Position numbers and translations under genes: made by a program. A stretch of 64,000 bases of DNA, from contig NZ_KE384386.1 in the NCBI RefSeq assembly GCF_000425485.1, positions 1 to 64,000 on the forward strand, read 5' to 3'. This DNA comes from Flavobacterium tegetincola DSM 22377. Lineage in GTDB: Bacteria; Bacteroidota; Bacteroidia; Flavobacteriales; Flavobacteriaceae. The notes beneath the pieces are model-generated. The model had not been told where the DNA came from. It saw nothing but the letters and a program-made list of their open reading frames with translations, and did no database searches. The first letter of the stretch is position 1; the number at the start of each line of letters is the position of its first letter. Shown in pieces: positions 7,962 to 17,186 of this stretch.

Positions 7962-7996
7962 AAGCAACAAATAAACACACAAACTTTATCTAAACT

Positions 7997-8518
7997 ATGG
8001 ACAGTACCAAAATTATCGAATTATTGAGTTACACTTTGCCTTCTGTTATAACTGGCGGTGTGGCATATTTTCTATTTAATTCGTATTTTAAAGACCAACA
8101 GCACACCCGAAGATGGTTGAACCAAAAGGAGACACAAAAACAAGCTCTACCGCTTCGCTTGCAGGCGTATGAAAGGCTCTCTTTGTTTTTAGAACGCATT
8201 AATCCATCGAAACTCTTGATTCGTGTAGCACCTATTTCTAATGATAAAAATGATTATGCCGATTATTTAATCGCATCCATAGATCAAGAATTTGAACACA
8301 ACTTGACGCAACAAATTTACGTTTCAAGCAGTTGTTGGGGTTACGTGGTTACGGCAAAGAATGCTACCAACCAAATGATTCGAAAAGCAGCTTCAACTTC
8401 TGAAATTACTACTGCAAATGAACTTCGTGAACTTATTTTAAAAGAATTATTTGACAAGGACTCACCAAGTAACGCAGCATTGGCTTTTATTAAAGATGAG
8501 GTGAGCGATATGTGGTAA
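7997..8518 (+). CDS. Conserved membrane-anchored hypothetical protein (DUF7935-like)
   Basis: This 173-residue protein has one N-terminal transmembrane helix (about residues 13-30). A cytoplasmic helical domain follows with PLRLQAYERLSLFLERINP and a conserved EFEHNLTQQIYVSSSCW block. These features match a conserved Bacteroidetes family that I believe is DUF7935. No catalytic residues are evident. It has its own good promoter and is followed by a second small flavobacterial gene 51 bases away. The cellular role is unknown. Confidence 0.7.
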   Translation: MDSTKIIELLSYTLPSVITGGVAYFLFNSYFKDQQHTRRWLNQKETQKQALPLRLQAYERLSLFLERINPSKLLIRVAPISNDKNDYADYLIASIDQEFEHNLTQQIYVSSSCWGYVVTAKNATNQMIRKAASTSEITTANELRELILKELFDKDSPSNAALAFIKDEVSDMW

Positions 8519-8569
8519 ATAAGGTGGTTTTTTAAATTGTGTTCCAAATTTATTGTTTACCTTTAAGCT

Positions 8570-8911
8570 ATGAACAAAAATCAACCACAAGAAAGTTACG
8601 GCACATTATCAGAAACCATCAATGACCTCGTGCTCATTGGTTATGTCCATGATTTTAACCTGCAAGAAGACTGCATCATTTGCCATCAGACAAAAGATGC
8701 TTTGGCGCCAGCCGATTTTCAAATTGATAAAGTCTATCGTTTTGAAGGCATTTCGAATCCCGATGACCAATCCATATTGTATGCAATTTCGTCTAAAAAA
8801 TTTAGATTAAAGGGTGTTTTGGTAAACGGTTACGGCATTTCTGCAGACGATGCTACTTCTAAATTAATTGAATTATTGGAAACCAATAAAGTTAAATCAG
8901 CAAATACGTAG
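8570..8911 (+). CDS. Small conserved flavobacterial protein
   Basis: This 113-residue protein has the pattern TLSETINDL..GYVHDFNL, a CxxC-like pair (CIICHQ), DKVYRFEGISNPDDQS and KGVLVNGYG. In databases this family is often labelled phosphoribosylpyrophosphate synthetase, but it is far too short and has no PRPP-binding loop, so that label should not be trusted. It has no signal peptide. A near-consensus -7 box (TACCTTTA) lies just upstream. Confidence 0.65.
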   Translation: MNKNQPQESYGTLSETINDLVLIGYVHDFNLQEDCIICHQTKDALAPADFQIDKVYRFEGISNPDDQSILYAISSKKFRLKGVLVNGYGISADDATSKLIELLETNKVKSANT

Positions 8912-9001
8912 AAAGATATATTTTTACAGACTAAAGTAATTTAAAATTATTTTAAGTTATAAATAACCAATGGTTTGACATAATTTCATTACTATTGTAT
9001 T

Positions 9002-9328
9002 ATGAAGTGGACGCATTTTTTAATGGCATTTTACTTACTCGCTGTTTCGTTTTATCCGTGCACTGATACGGAGAACACGATTATAGCGTCACATGCTATT
9101 GAAAAGAACCACAACCATGATACTCATTCCCACAGTGACCACGAAGATACTTGTCCGCCATTTTGCGTGTGCAATTGTTGCGGTTTACAAATGCTAAACT
9201 ACGTCTCCTATGTGACGATTGAATTTCCAATTCCTTTTCAAACCATTCCTCTAAAAGAATCATTTTACGTTTCCAACTTAAGGGATTCGTATTCTGGTAG
9301 CATTTGGCAACCGCCTCAAGCCGTATAA
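9002..9328 (+). CDS. DUF6660 family His/Cys-rich exported protein
   Basis: This 108-residue protein has an N-terminal hydrophobic export segment, then a His/Asp cluster (HNHDTHSHSDHED) and a cysteine cluster (CPPFCVCNCC), all likely metal ligands. It ends SGSIWQPPQAV. This layout is that of DUF6660, which is typically encoded directly upstream of Bacteroidetes CusA/CzcA pumps. It is 90 bases ahead of the RND gene, so a role as periplasmic metal-binding protein or sensor in heavy-metal efflux is inferred. Confidence 0.75.
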   Translation: MKWTHFLMAFYLLAVSFYPCTDTENTIIASHAIEKNHNHDTHSHSDHEDTCPPFCVCNCCGLQMLNYVSYVTIEFPIPFQTIPLKESFYVSNLRDSYSGSIWQPPQAV

Positions 9329-9418
9329 TTAATTTAAAACACCCTTTATCAAGAACATCCAATTTGACGATTTTCATCCTAAAGGCTTTTCATTGTTTTC
9401 ATTAATTATTCGCGTTAC

Positions 9419-12400
9419 ATGTTAGATAAAATCATTCATTTTAGCATCCATAATAAATTTATTATTGGACTGTTTACGTTTACTTTAATTCTGGTGGGAG
9501 CCTATTCTGCCTACACTTTACCCATTGATGCGCTACCTGATATCACTAATAATCAGGTACAAATTATTACTACTTCCCCTACTCTTGCTACTCAGGAAAT
9601 TGAACAGTTTATAACCTATCCTATTGAACAATCGCTCAAGACAATTCCAAAAACGATTGAATTACGCTCCATAAGTAAATTTGGTTTAAGCGTAATAACG
9701 TTGGTTTTTGAAGAAGACGTTGATATTTATTGGGCACGAACGCAAGTAGCCGAACGACTAAAAGAAGCGGAAAACTCTATTCCTTCCGACATGGGAGTTC
9801 CTGAAATTGCACCAGTTTCAACGGGATTGGGCGAAATTTACCAATACATTGTGCATCCTAAAAAGGGATTTGAAGAAAAGTTCAATCCTACAGAATTGCG
9901 TAGCATCCAAGATTGGATCATCAAACCTCAATTGATGGGCATCAAAGGAATTGCGGAAGTCAATACGCTTGGCGGTCATTTAAAGCAGTACGAGATTGCC
10001 ATTCAGCCTGATCGTTTGAACAGCATGAATACTTCGGTTACGGAGGTTTTTGAAGCGCTTTCGCAAAATAACGAAAATACCGGAGGTGCTTACATTGACA
10101 AAAAACCGTACGCTTACTTTATTCGAGGTATTGGTATGGTAAAAAGCATTAATGATATTGAAAAAATAGTCGTTAAATCCAATGACGGTATTCCGATTTT
10201 AATTCGGGATGTAGCCACTGTACAAATTGGAAGTAGCATACGCTTTGGAGCCGTTACCAAAGACGGTGAAGGCGAAGATGTTTCGGGAATGGTAATGATG
10301 CTTAAAGGCGAAAATGGCGGCGAAGTTACAAAGCGGGTCAAAGAAAAAATGGAGCAAATTAAAAAGTCTTTGCCGGAAGGTGTTGACATTACTGCTTTTC
10401 TAGACCGCTCCATGTTAGTGGATCGAACCATCAGCACGGTTGAAAAAAACCTGATAGAAGGCGCTTTGATCGTGGTTTTCGTATTGGTATTATTATTAGG
10501 AAATTGGCGCGCTGGATTGGTCGTTGCTTCAGTAATTCCATTATCCTTACTGTTTGCCATCTCAATGATGCGGCTTTTTGGCGTCAGCGGAAATTTAATG
10601 AGTCTTGGTGCTATTGACTTCGGATTGATCGTGGATGGCGCTATTATTATTGTAGAATCCATCATCCACCGACTGAAATTAGGCAATAAAACCAAACTTA
10701 CTGCTATGGAAATGAACGATGAAGTATATCAAGCTTCGTCTAAAATCAGGACCAGTGCTGCATTTGGAGAAATCATCATTTTGATCGTTTATCTACCCAT
10801 TTTAGCATTGGTAGGAATTGAGGGTAAAATGTTTGGACCGATGGCACAGACGGTTTCATTTGCAATTTTAGGCGCGTTCCTGCTTTCGTTGACGTATGTT
10901 CCCATGATGACGTCGCTTGCTTTAAGCAGAACAATCGATCGCAAGCGCAATTTCAGCGATAAAATTATTGATAAATTGAATGCGCTTTACCAACCTATTT
11001 TAGACAAAGCTTTAGAAATAAAAGGTTTGATAATTGGCATTTCTGTGGGATTATTAGCCATTTCGCTTTTTATATTTTCAAATTTAGGTGGTGAATTTAT
11101 ACCAAATTTAGACGAAGGTGATATTGCCACGCACATTATTATTGCTTCGGGAAGTTCGCTTTCGCAAGAAATTGAAACCACTACCAAGGCAGAGAAATTA
11201 TTGAAAGCCCAATTTCCAGAAATCAAAATGATTGTTTCCAAAATTGGTTCAGCAGAAATCCCAACAGATCCAATGCCAATGGAAGCCGCGGATTTGATAA
11301 TTATATTAAAAGACAAACGCGAATGGAGGTCAGGAAAAACCAAAGAAGTACTGACAAAAGAAATGGAAAAAGCTTTGGATGATATTCCGGGCGTTACTAC
11401 AGAATTTTCACAACCGATACAGATGCGTTTCAATGAGTTGATGACAGGCGTGAGAAGTGATGTGGCAGTTAAGATTTTTGGCGACGATATTGATTTATTG
11501 GTCAGTAAAGGCGAAGAAGTTTTAAAAAAAATTGGTGGGATTTCAGGCGTTGCAGATGCCGAATTGGAACGCGTAGCTGGACTGCCACAAATTACCATCC
11601 GATACAATTCCAATAAAATGGCAGCATACGGCTTGAAAGTAAACGACTTGAATCGCGTGATAAAAATGGGCTTTGCAGGCGAGAAAGCAGGCGTAGTATA
11701 CGAAGGCGAAAAACGTTTTGACCTTGTAGTTCGATTGGATAATTCAAGCCGCCAAGATTTAAGTAATCTTGAAAACTTATACATTTCTTTGCCTTCAGGC
11801 AATCAAATTCCGCTGAACCAAGTAGCCGATATTGCCATGGAAAATGGACCGATGCAAATTTCCCGTGAAGAAGGGAAACGCAGGATTGTAGTAGGTTTTA
11901 ACGTTCGAGATCGCGATGTAAAAAGTGTGGTGGAAGAAATCCAAACTAAATTAGATAAAGAATTAAAGCTTCCCGACGGTTATTATGTAACCTATGGCGG
12001 CCAATTTGAAAACTTAATTCAAGCGAGTACTCGTCTGATGATTGCTGTTCCGATAGCGCTGGGATTGATCTTGATTCTACTTTATTTTACATTTAATTCG
12101 ATCCGACAATCACTACTGATTTTTACTGCGATTCCACTTTCGGCTATCGGAGGAATCTTTGCTTTGTGGCTGCGCGACATGCCGTTTAGTATTTCAGCTG
12201 GAGTGGGTTTCATTGCGCTATTTGGCGTGGCCGTTCTAAACGGAATTGTATTGATCGGTTACATGAATCAATTAAAAGCAGAAGGAATTTCAGATGTCGT
12301 TTCGCGAATAAAAATGGGTACAGCAACGCGTTTACGTCCCATTATTATGACTGCTGCGGTAGCATCATTGGGATTTTTACCAATGGCATTGAGTACTTCT

Positions 12401-13762
12401 GCAGGTGCTGAAGTGCAAAAACCATTGGCAACCGTAGTTATTGGTGGCTTACTTACAGCTACTCTTTTAACTTTAATTGTACTTCCCATATTATACTATT
12501 ATTTAGAAACTGGTTTTAAAAAATCCATAAAAATGAATACAACTGCACTAACTTTATTGATTTTTATTTCAGGAATCAACATGGTACAATCGCAAGAGGT
12601 AACACTACTCAATCAACAGCAAGCCATTACATTGGGTTTAAAGAATAATTTAAAAATTCAAGCAACTGAATTAGACTTTCAAAGAAATAAAGAGTTAACC
12701 CATTCGGCTTGGGAACTTCCTAAGACTGAAATTAGCGGTGCTTTTGGTCAATTAAATTCAATTGAAAGCGATAGAAATTTTGAAATCAGTCAGCGTTTCA
12801 ATCCGTTTGAAATTGGCGCTCGAAAAAAAGTATTGCAGATGAACAGCTCAGTGAGCGAAACCAATTTGGCAAAAGCCAAGCAAGAGTTGGTGTTTTCAAT
12901 TCGGCAGTCGTGGAACAGCATGTTGTTTTATCAATCGCAAAGCAAAGTATTGCAAGAACAAAATGTCATTTTATTGAAATTTGCCGATGCCGCTACAAAA
13001 CGGTACAATGCTGGCGAAACCAATGCTTTGGAAAAAAATATTGCCGTAGTAAAACAAATGGAATTGCAACAAAAAATCAATCAGAATACCGCATTGATTG
13101 AAATTGAAAAAAGTAAATTGATGCATTTTATGCAATTGGACGCTGATTTTATACCTTCAGAAAACGAATTAACTGTTCTGATTTATGATGCTTCGCAAAG
13201 TTCTGTCGATCAAAATTTAGAACTACAAAATGCACAAAATCAAGTTAATTTGGCACAAGCCAGCCATAAATTGCAAAGAGCAGCATTATATCCTGAAGTA
13301 TCTGTGGGCTATTTTATGCAATCCATGAACGGTGCTGCAATGGGACAAAGTACGGACAAGTTTTACGACAGTAGTTTAGATTTTACTGGCATTTCGGTCG
13401 GTATTGCGTTACCTATTTTTGCAGGAAGCACAATTTCAAAAGTGAAAGCGGCAAAGATCCAGACTGAAGTAGGAGAAAAAAATAGTCTGTTTGTGCGAAG
13501 TCAACTAAACGCCGCATTTGATCAAGAAAAAAAACAATTGGAAACAGCAAATGCACTACAGCAATATTACGAGAACGTGGCTTTGCCTAATGCAAAGGAA
13601 ATCAATACTAACGCAGATAAGAGTTTTAAAAATGGCGCCATATCGTATATTGAATTTGTAAACAGTATTGAAACTGCTTTTCAAATTCGCTTGAATGCCA
13701 ATGAATCTGTCTATAAATACAATCAGAACATCATTAATCTGTATTATTTAACCAATCAATAA
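9419..13762 (+). CDS. CusA/CzcA-type RND metal efflux pump fused to TolC-like outer-membrane factor
   Basis: Residues 1 to about 1035 form a full HME-RND transporter. TM1 is near 12-32, and the TM4 proton-relay motif reads DFGLIVDGAIIIVE. At residue 1039 a new methionine opens a stretch that looks like a complete signal peptide (MNTTALTLLIFI..NMVQSQ). Residues about 1060-1447 are then a TolC/CusC-type outer-membrane efflux domain with long coiled-coil helices. It should expel monovalent or divalent metal cations with the adaptor encoded one base downstream. Fused pumps of this kind occur in Bacteroidetes. How the OMF reaches the outer membrane (processing or internal initiation at 12533) is open. 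Confidence 0.9.
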   Translation: MLDKIIHFSIHNKFIIGLFTFTLILVGAYSAYTLPIDALPDITNNQVQIITTSPTLATQEIEQFITYPIEQSLKTIPKTIELRSISKFGLSVITLVFEEDVDIYWARTQVAERLKEAENSIPSDMGVPEIAPVSTGLGEIYQYIVHPKKGFEEKFNPTELRSIQDWIIKPQLMGIKGIAEVNTLGGHLKQYEIAIQPDRLNSMNTSVTEVFEALSQNNENTGGAYIDKKPYAYFIRGIGMVKSINDIEKIVVKSNDGIPILIRDVATVQIGSSIRFGAVTKDGEGEDVSGMVMMLKGENGGEVTKRVKEKMEQIKKSLPEGVDITAFLDRSMLVDRTISTVEKNLIEGALIVVFVLVLLLGNWRAGLVVASVIPLSLLFAISMMRLFGVSGNLMSLGAIDFGLIVDGAIIIVESIIHRLKLGNKTKLTAMEMNDEVYQASSKIRTSAAFGEIIILIVYLPILALVGIEGKMFGPMAQTVSFAILGAFLLSLTYVPMMTSLALSRTIDRKRNFSDKIIDKLNALYQPILDKALEIKGLIIGISVGLLAISLFIFSNLGGEFIPNLDEGDIATHIIIASGSSLSQEIETTTKAEKLLKAQFPEIKMIVSKIGSAEIPTDPMPMEAADLIIILKDKREWRSGKTKEVLTKEMEKALDDIPGVTTEFSQPIQMRFNELMTGVRSDVAVKIFGDDIDLLVSKGEEVLKKIGGISGVADAELERVAGLPQITIRYNSNKMAAYGLKVNDLNRVIKMGFAGEKAGVVYEGEKRFDLVVRLDNSSRQDLSNLENLYISLPSGNQIPLNQVADIAMENGPMQISREEGKRRIVVGFNVRDRDVKSVVEEIQTKLDKELKLPDGYYVTYGGQFENLIQASTRLMIAVPIALGLILILLYFTFNSIRQSLLIFTAIPLSAIGGIFALWLRDMPFSISAGVGFIALFGVAVLNGIVLIGYMNQLKAEGISDVVSRIKMGTATRLRPIIMTAAVASLGFLPMALSTSAGAEVQKPLATVVIGGLLTATLLTLIVLPILYYYLETGFKKSIKMNTTALTLLIFISGINMVQSQEVTLLNQQQAITLGLKNNLKIQATELDFQRNKELTHSAWELPKTEISGAFGQLNSIESDRNFEISQRFNPFEIGARKKVLQMNSSVSETNLAKAKQELVFSIRQSWNSMLFYQSQSKVLQEQNVILLKFADAATKRYNAGETNALEKNIAVVKQMELQQKINQNTALIEIEKSKLMHFMQLDADFIPSENELTVLIYDASQSSVDQNLELQNAQNQVNLAQASHKLQRAALYPEVSVGYFMQSMNGAAMGQSTDKFYDSSLDFTGISVGIALPIFAGSTISKVKAAKIQTEVGEKNSLFVRSQLNAAFDQEKKQLETANALQQYYENVALPNAKEINTNADKSFKNGAISYIEFVNSIETAFQIRLNANESVYKYNQNIINLYYLTNQ

Positions 13763-13763
13763 A

Positions 13764-14957
13764 ATGAAAAAATCCACTATATACATAAGCTTTTTACTAA
13801 TAATGGTTCTGGGTTTGCTGCTTTACATACAATTTGGCAACAATCCAGCTGACGACCACGACCATGCCGCAGAAGAAGTAGAAAATCATACCGATGAAAA
13901 TGAAGTACATCTAAATGCTGCGCAATTTAAAGCGGCTGCAATTACCTTAGGTACTTTTTCAAAGAAAAACATGAATGATGTTGTTTCGTCAAATGGCTAT
14001 ACTAAATTACCTCCGCAGAACCAAGCAGATGTTTCCATTCACGCTAACGGTATTATCAAAAGTATTTTGATTGAAGAAGGTGCAAAAGTAAAAAAGGGGC
14101 AAGTATTGGCTACCGTTGAAAGTCCTGAATTTGCCAAATTAAAAGAAGCGTATTTACTTTCCAAAAGTCATTTAACTTTTCTAAAAGCAGATTATGAACG
14201 CCAAAAAACGCTTGATGAAGACGCCGTAAACGCTAAAAAAACGTTTCAAAAAGCAAAATCAGATTATGAAATGGAACAAGCGCGTTATGCATCGCTACAA
14301 AAACAACTTCAACTATTAAACATCAATTTATCTGAAAATGCAACGGCTACAGCTCCAGTTTTAGCGCCAATAGGAGGTTATGTGACGGAAATTAATATCC
14401 GAATTGGAAGTGCAGTTGCTCCAGGAACTTCTATGCTCAACATTGTGGACAATTCAAAATTACACGTAGATTTATTGGTGTATGAAAAAGATTTGTACAA
14501 AATAAAAAAGGGACAAAAGGTACGGTTCATCTTAACCAATCAAGGTCAAAATGAAGTGGTGGGAACGGTGTTTAATATTGGAAAAGCTTTTGAAAATGAT
14601 ACAAAAGCAGTTGCCATTCACGCGGAAATTGAAAACAAAGACGAGCAATTAATTTCAGGAATGTACGTTAATGCAATGATAGATCTTGGATCAAATGCCG
14701 TTTTTGCCTTACCTTTAGAGTCGGTTGTAAAAGCGGATGGTCGGTCGTTTATATTTGTTTTAGAGAAAAATGATACGGTTGACGAAGAAATGCATTTCAA
14801 GCGTGTAGAAGTTAATGAACGAACCGCACAACTCGGTTTTGTGCAAATTGATTTGCTGCAAAAAATAGATAAAGACGCTCAAATTGCTTTAAAAGGCGCG
14901 TATTATATCCAAAGTCATTTGGCCAAAAGCCAAGGCGGCGGCGGTCATGCACATTAA
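13764..14957 (+). CDS. RND efflux periplasmic adaptor, CusB/HlyD family
   Basis: This 397-residue membrane-fusion protein has an N-terminal membrane anchor (about 5-22), then a His/Asp/Glu-rich metal-binding stretch (DDHDHAAEEVENH). The biotinyl-lipoyl half-motifs flank a coiled-coil hairpin at about 115-175 (IEEGAKVKKGQVLATVESPE; later PIGGYVTEINIRIGS). Beta-barrel and membrane-proximal domains follow, and the tail is GGGGHAH. It links the inner pump to the outer-membrane channel and probably hands metal to the pump through its histidines. It starts one base after the pump stop codon, so it is in the same operon. Confidence 0.9.
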   Translation: MKKSTIYISFLLIMVLGLLLYIQFGNNPADDHDHAAEEVENHTDENEVHLNAAQFKAAAITLGTFSKKNMNDVVSSNGYTKLPPQNQADVSIHANGIIKSILIEEGAKVKKGQVLATVESPEFAKLKEAYLLSKSHLTFLKADYERQKTLDEDAVNAKKTFQKAKSDYEMEQARYASLQKQLQLLNINLSENATATAPVLAPIGGYVTEINIRIGSAVAPGTSMLNIVDNSKLHVDLLVYEKDLYKIKKGQKVRFILTNQGQNEVVGTVFNIGKAFENDTKAVAIHAEIENKDEQLISGMYVNAMIDLGSNAVFALPLESVVKADGRSFIFVLEKNDTVDEEMHFKRVEVNERTAQLGFVQIDLLQKIDKDAQIALKGAYYIQSHLAKSQGGGGHAH

Positions 14958-14985
14958 ATTTACCTAATTTAAAAATAAGAATCCT

Positions 14986-15261
14986 ATGAAAAAAACCATT
15001 TTAATGTTTGCTTTTGCGGTTTGTACTTTGTCTATGACATCGTGTAAGTCAGAACCTAAAACAGAAACCACAACAGAGACGAGTACAGAAACAACTACCT
15101 CTGCAGCAGAAGTTGCCTATGTATGTCCAATGGATTGTGAAAAAGGAAAGACGTATACTGAAGCAGGAAAATGTCCTGTTTGTGAAATGGACTTGGTAGC
15201 GGCAAACGATGCAACGGAAAGTCATGAAGGCCATGACGATCACGAAGGCCACAACCACTAA
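14986..15261 (+). CDS. Heavy-metal-binding domain lipoprotein
   Basis: This small lipoprotein of 91 residues has a signal peptide with lipobox LSMTSC. A Thr/Glu-rich linker is followed by a heavy-metal-binding domain with YVCPMDCEKG and KCPVCEMDL, and a His-rich tail (HEGHDDHEGHNH). The cysteine and histidine sets are direct metal ligands. It is the last gene of the efflux operon, 28 bases after the adaptor and right before a terminator. It is likely a periplasmic metal buffer or chaperone for the pump. Confidence 0.85.
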   Translation: MKKTILMFAFAVCTLSMTSCKSEPKTETTTETSTETTTSAAEVAYVCPMDCEKGKTYTEAGKCPVCEMDLVAANDATESHEGHDDHEGHNH

Positions 15262-15265
15262 ATTA

Positions 15266-15306
15266 AAATTTCCCCTACTCATAAACTTGAAAAGGGGATT
15301 TTTTTT
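15266..15306 (+). terminator. Intrinsic terminator of the metal efflux operon
   Basis: The stem AAAATTTCCCCT / AGGGGATTTTTT (core 15271-15276 with 15293-15298) is followed by a run of T to 15306. It lies five bases after the last stop codon. Confidence 0.75.
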
Positions 15307-15353
15307 GTCAGAAAATGACGTAAAAATTAGCAGTATACGATTGCGATTCATGG

Positions 15354-15384
15354 TTTGTGATTTGACTCTAAAAATGTATCTTTG
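15354..15384 (+). promoter_or_regulatory. purB promoter, TTTG-N19-TATCTTTG
   Basis: A -33 TTTG (15354-15357) and -7 TATCTTTG (15377-15384) with a 19-base spacer match the Bacteroidetes consensus exactly. The ATG of purB follows 24 bases later. Confidence 0.8.
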
Positions 15385-15407
15385 CTTTCTTACAAAACAC
15401 AACTACC

Positions 15408-16754
15408 ATGAATCTTTTGAACGAATTAAATGCTGTATCGCCGATTGACGGAAGATACAGAAATAGAACAATGAGTCTTTCGCCATATTTCTCGGAAGAA
15501 GCATTGATCAAATACCGCGTTTTAGTCGAAATCGAGTATTTTATTGCCTTGTGCGAAATTCCATTGCCACAAGTTAAAAACGTAGATACCGCAGTTTTTG
15601 AACAATTGCGTGACATTTATAGAAATTTTTCTTCAGCAGATGCACAAGCCATCAAGGATATTGAAAAAACAACAAATCATGATGTAAAAGCGGTGGAATA
15701 TTTCATCAAAACTGCTTTTGATCAATTGAATTTGTCCGAATATAAAGAATTTATCCATTTTGGATTGACTTCGCAAGACATTAACAATACTGCTATTCCA
15801 CTTTCAACAAAAGAGGCCTTTGAAAATGTATATTTAAAGAGTTTGGTAGCTCTAATCAGTAAGTTAAAAGAGTTGAGTACCGAATGGAACGATGTTCCGA
15901 TGTTGGCTAGAACCCACGGACAGCCTGCTTCCCCTACCCGATTGGGAAAAGAAATTGCTGTTTTTGTAGAGCGTTTAGAAGAGCAAATGCGCAGCTTATT
16001 TTCCATTCCTTTTGCGGCAAAATTTGGTGGCGCAACTGGAAATTATAATGCACATCATGTAGCATATCCACAGACGGATTGGAAGAAATTTGGAACTGAT
16101 TTTGTAGTCGGAAAACTGGGATTGCACCACTCATTTCCTACAACACAAATTGAGCATTACGATCATTTCGCAGCCTTTTTTGATGCTTTAAAACGTATTA
16201 ATACGATCATAATTGATTTAGACCGAGACATTTGGACGTATGTTTCAATGGATTATTTTAAGCAAAAAATTAAAGAAGGAGAAATTGGGTCATCGGCTAT
16301 GCCGCATAAAGTAAATCCGATTGATTTTGAAAATTCTGAAGGAAATTTAGGAATGGCAAATGCTATTTTTGAGCACCTTTCGGCAAAATTACCTTTGTCC
16401 AGATTGCAACGGGATTTAACAGACAGTACCGTTTTGAGAAATATTGGCGTTCCCATAGGACATACGCTAATTGCTTTTGAAGCAACATTGAAAGGGTTGA
16501 ATAAACTATTGCTTAACGAACCTAAATTTGCCGAAGATTTAGAGAAAAACTGGGCCGTAGTTGCCGAAGCCATTCAAACAATCTTAAGACGTGAAGGCTA
16601 TCCGAATCCGTACGAAGCCTTAAAAGGTTTGACAAGAACAAATGCTGCAATTACAAAAGAATCCATTCATGCGTTTATTGGAACTTTAGATGTTTCGGAA
16701 GCGATTAAAAATGAATTATTGGTCATTTCGCCTAGTACCTATTTAGGAGTGTAA
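15408..16754 (+). CDS. purB: Adenylosuccinate lyase
   Basis: PurB acts twice in purine synthesis. It releases fumarate from SAICAR to give AICAR, and from adenylosuccinate to give AMP. The 448-residue protein begins LNAVSPIDGRYRNRT, the substrate-binding N-terminus of PurB, has TSQDINNTA and ARTHGQPASPT in the middle, and carries the fumarate-lyase signature GSSAMPHKVNP with the mobile catalytic serine loop. Length and order fit the bacterial enzyme. It is monocistronic, with a perfect promoter in front and a terminator 20 bases after the stop. Confidence 0.95.
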   Translation: MNLLNELNAVSPIDGRYRNRTMSLSPYFSEEALIKYRVLVEIEYFIALCEIPLPQVKNVDTAVFEQLRDIYRNFSSADAQAIKDIEKTTNHDVKAVEYFIKTAFDQLNLSEYKEFIHFGLTSQDINNTAIPLSTKEAFENVYLKSLVALISKLKELSTEWNDVPMLARTHGQPASPTRLGKEIAVFVERLEEQMRSLFSIPFAAKFGGATGNYNAHHVAYPQTDWKKFGTDFVVGKLGLHHSFPTTQIEHYDHFAAFFDALKRINTIIIDLDRDIWTYVSMDYFKQKIKEGEIGSSAMPHKVNPIDFENSEGNLGMANAIFEHLSAKLPLSRLQRDLTDSTVLRNIGVPIGHTLIAFEATLKGLNKLLLNEPKFAEDLEKNWAVVAEAIQTILRREGYPNPYEALKGLTRTNAAITKESIHAFIGTLDVSEAIKNELLVISPSTYLGV

Positions 16755-16775
16755 ACCATTCATAATTTTATAATC

Positions 16776-16812
16776 AATCCCTTTCCTAATTTTTTTGGGA
16801 GAGGGATTTTTT
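16776..16812 (+). terminator. purB terminator
   Basis: AATCCCTTTCC pairs with GGGAGAGGGATT around a T-rich loop, followed by a T-tract. It ends the purB transcript. Confidence 0.75.
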
Positions 16813-17186
16813 GATAATAAAAATAATGCTTTGGGATCATTTCTTTTATATTATAAGTTCTTTAGTTAAGGCAAGTATAAAAAAAGAACTGCTTTTTTAT
16901 TAAATTATACTTTTTAAGTATATAAATTGTTCTTTAAAAGAGCACAAGACGTGGTATTCTACTTCAAGGAAGCAAGGTCGATAGAGTTAGAGAACGAAAC
17001 AAACGGAACTTACCATAAAATAGCTACGGTACAACAAAGTAAATGATTAGTAGCTTATACTTTTAAATAAATTTGTCGCCTCTCTGTTAAATCAAGTATT
17101 CAAAATGTAGCATTTTATTTTCTTTTTTTTTATCTTTCCACACACCTAAAATTTTACACGTGATTCACTTCTTTTCCTTCTTTTTA
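16813..17186. other. Intergenic region with a possible gene remnant
   Basis: No intact gene. One frame from 16918 to about 17044 is open for roughly 40 codons, with a protein-like stretch FFKRAQDVVFYFKEARS, but it has no start or context and was not identified. It may be the end of a decayed gene. The remainder is AT-rich leader of the antiporter gene; no consensus -33/-7 pair was found. Confidence 0.35.

Noticed and set aside
10114..11802. Long minus-strand frames inside the RND gene
   Set aside because: Shadows of a strongly supported coding region; no recognisable domains.
16918..17044. Short protein-coding frame upstream of the antiporter
   Set aside because: About 40 codons, no start codon or ribosome-binding site, and no recognisable family; reported only as a possible remnant.
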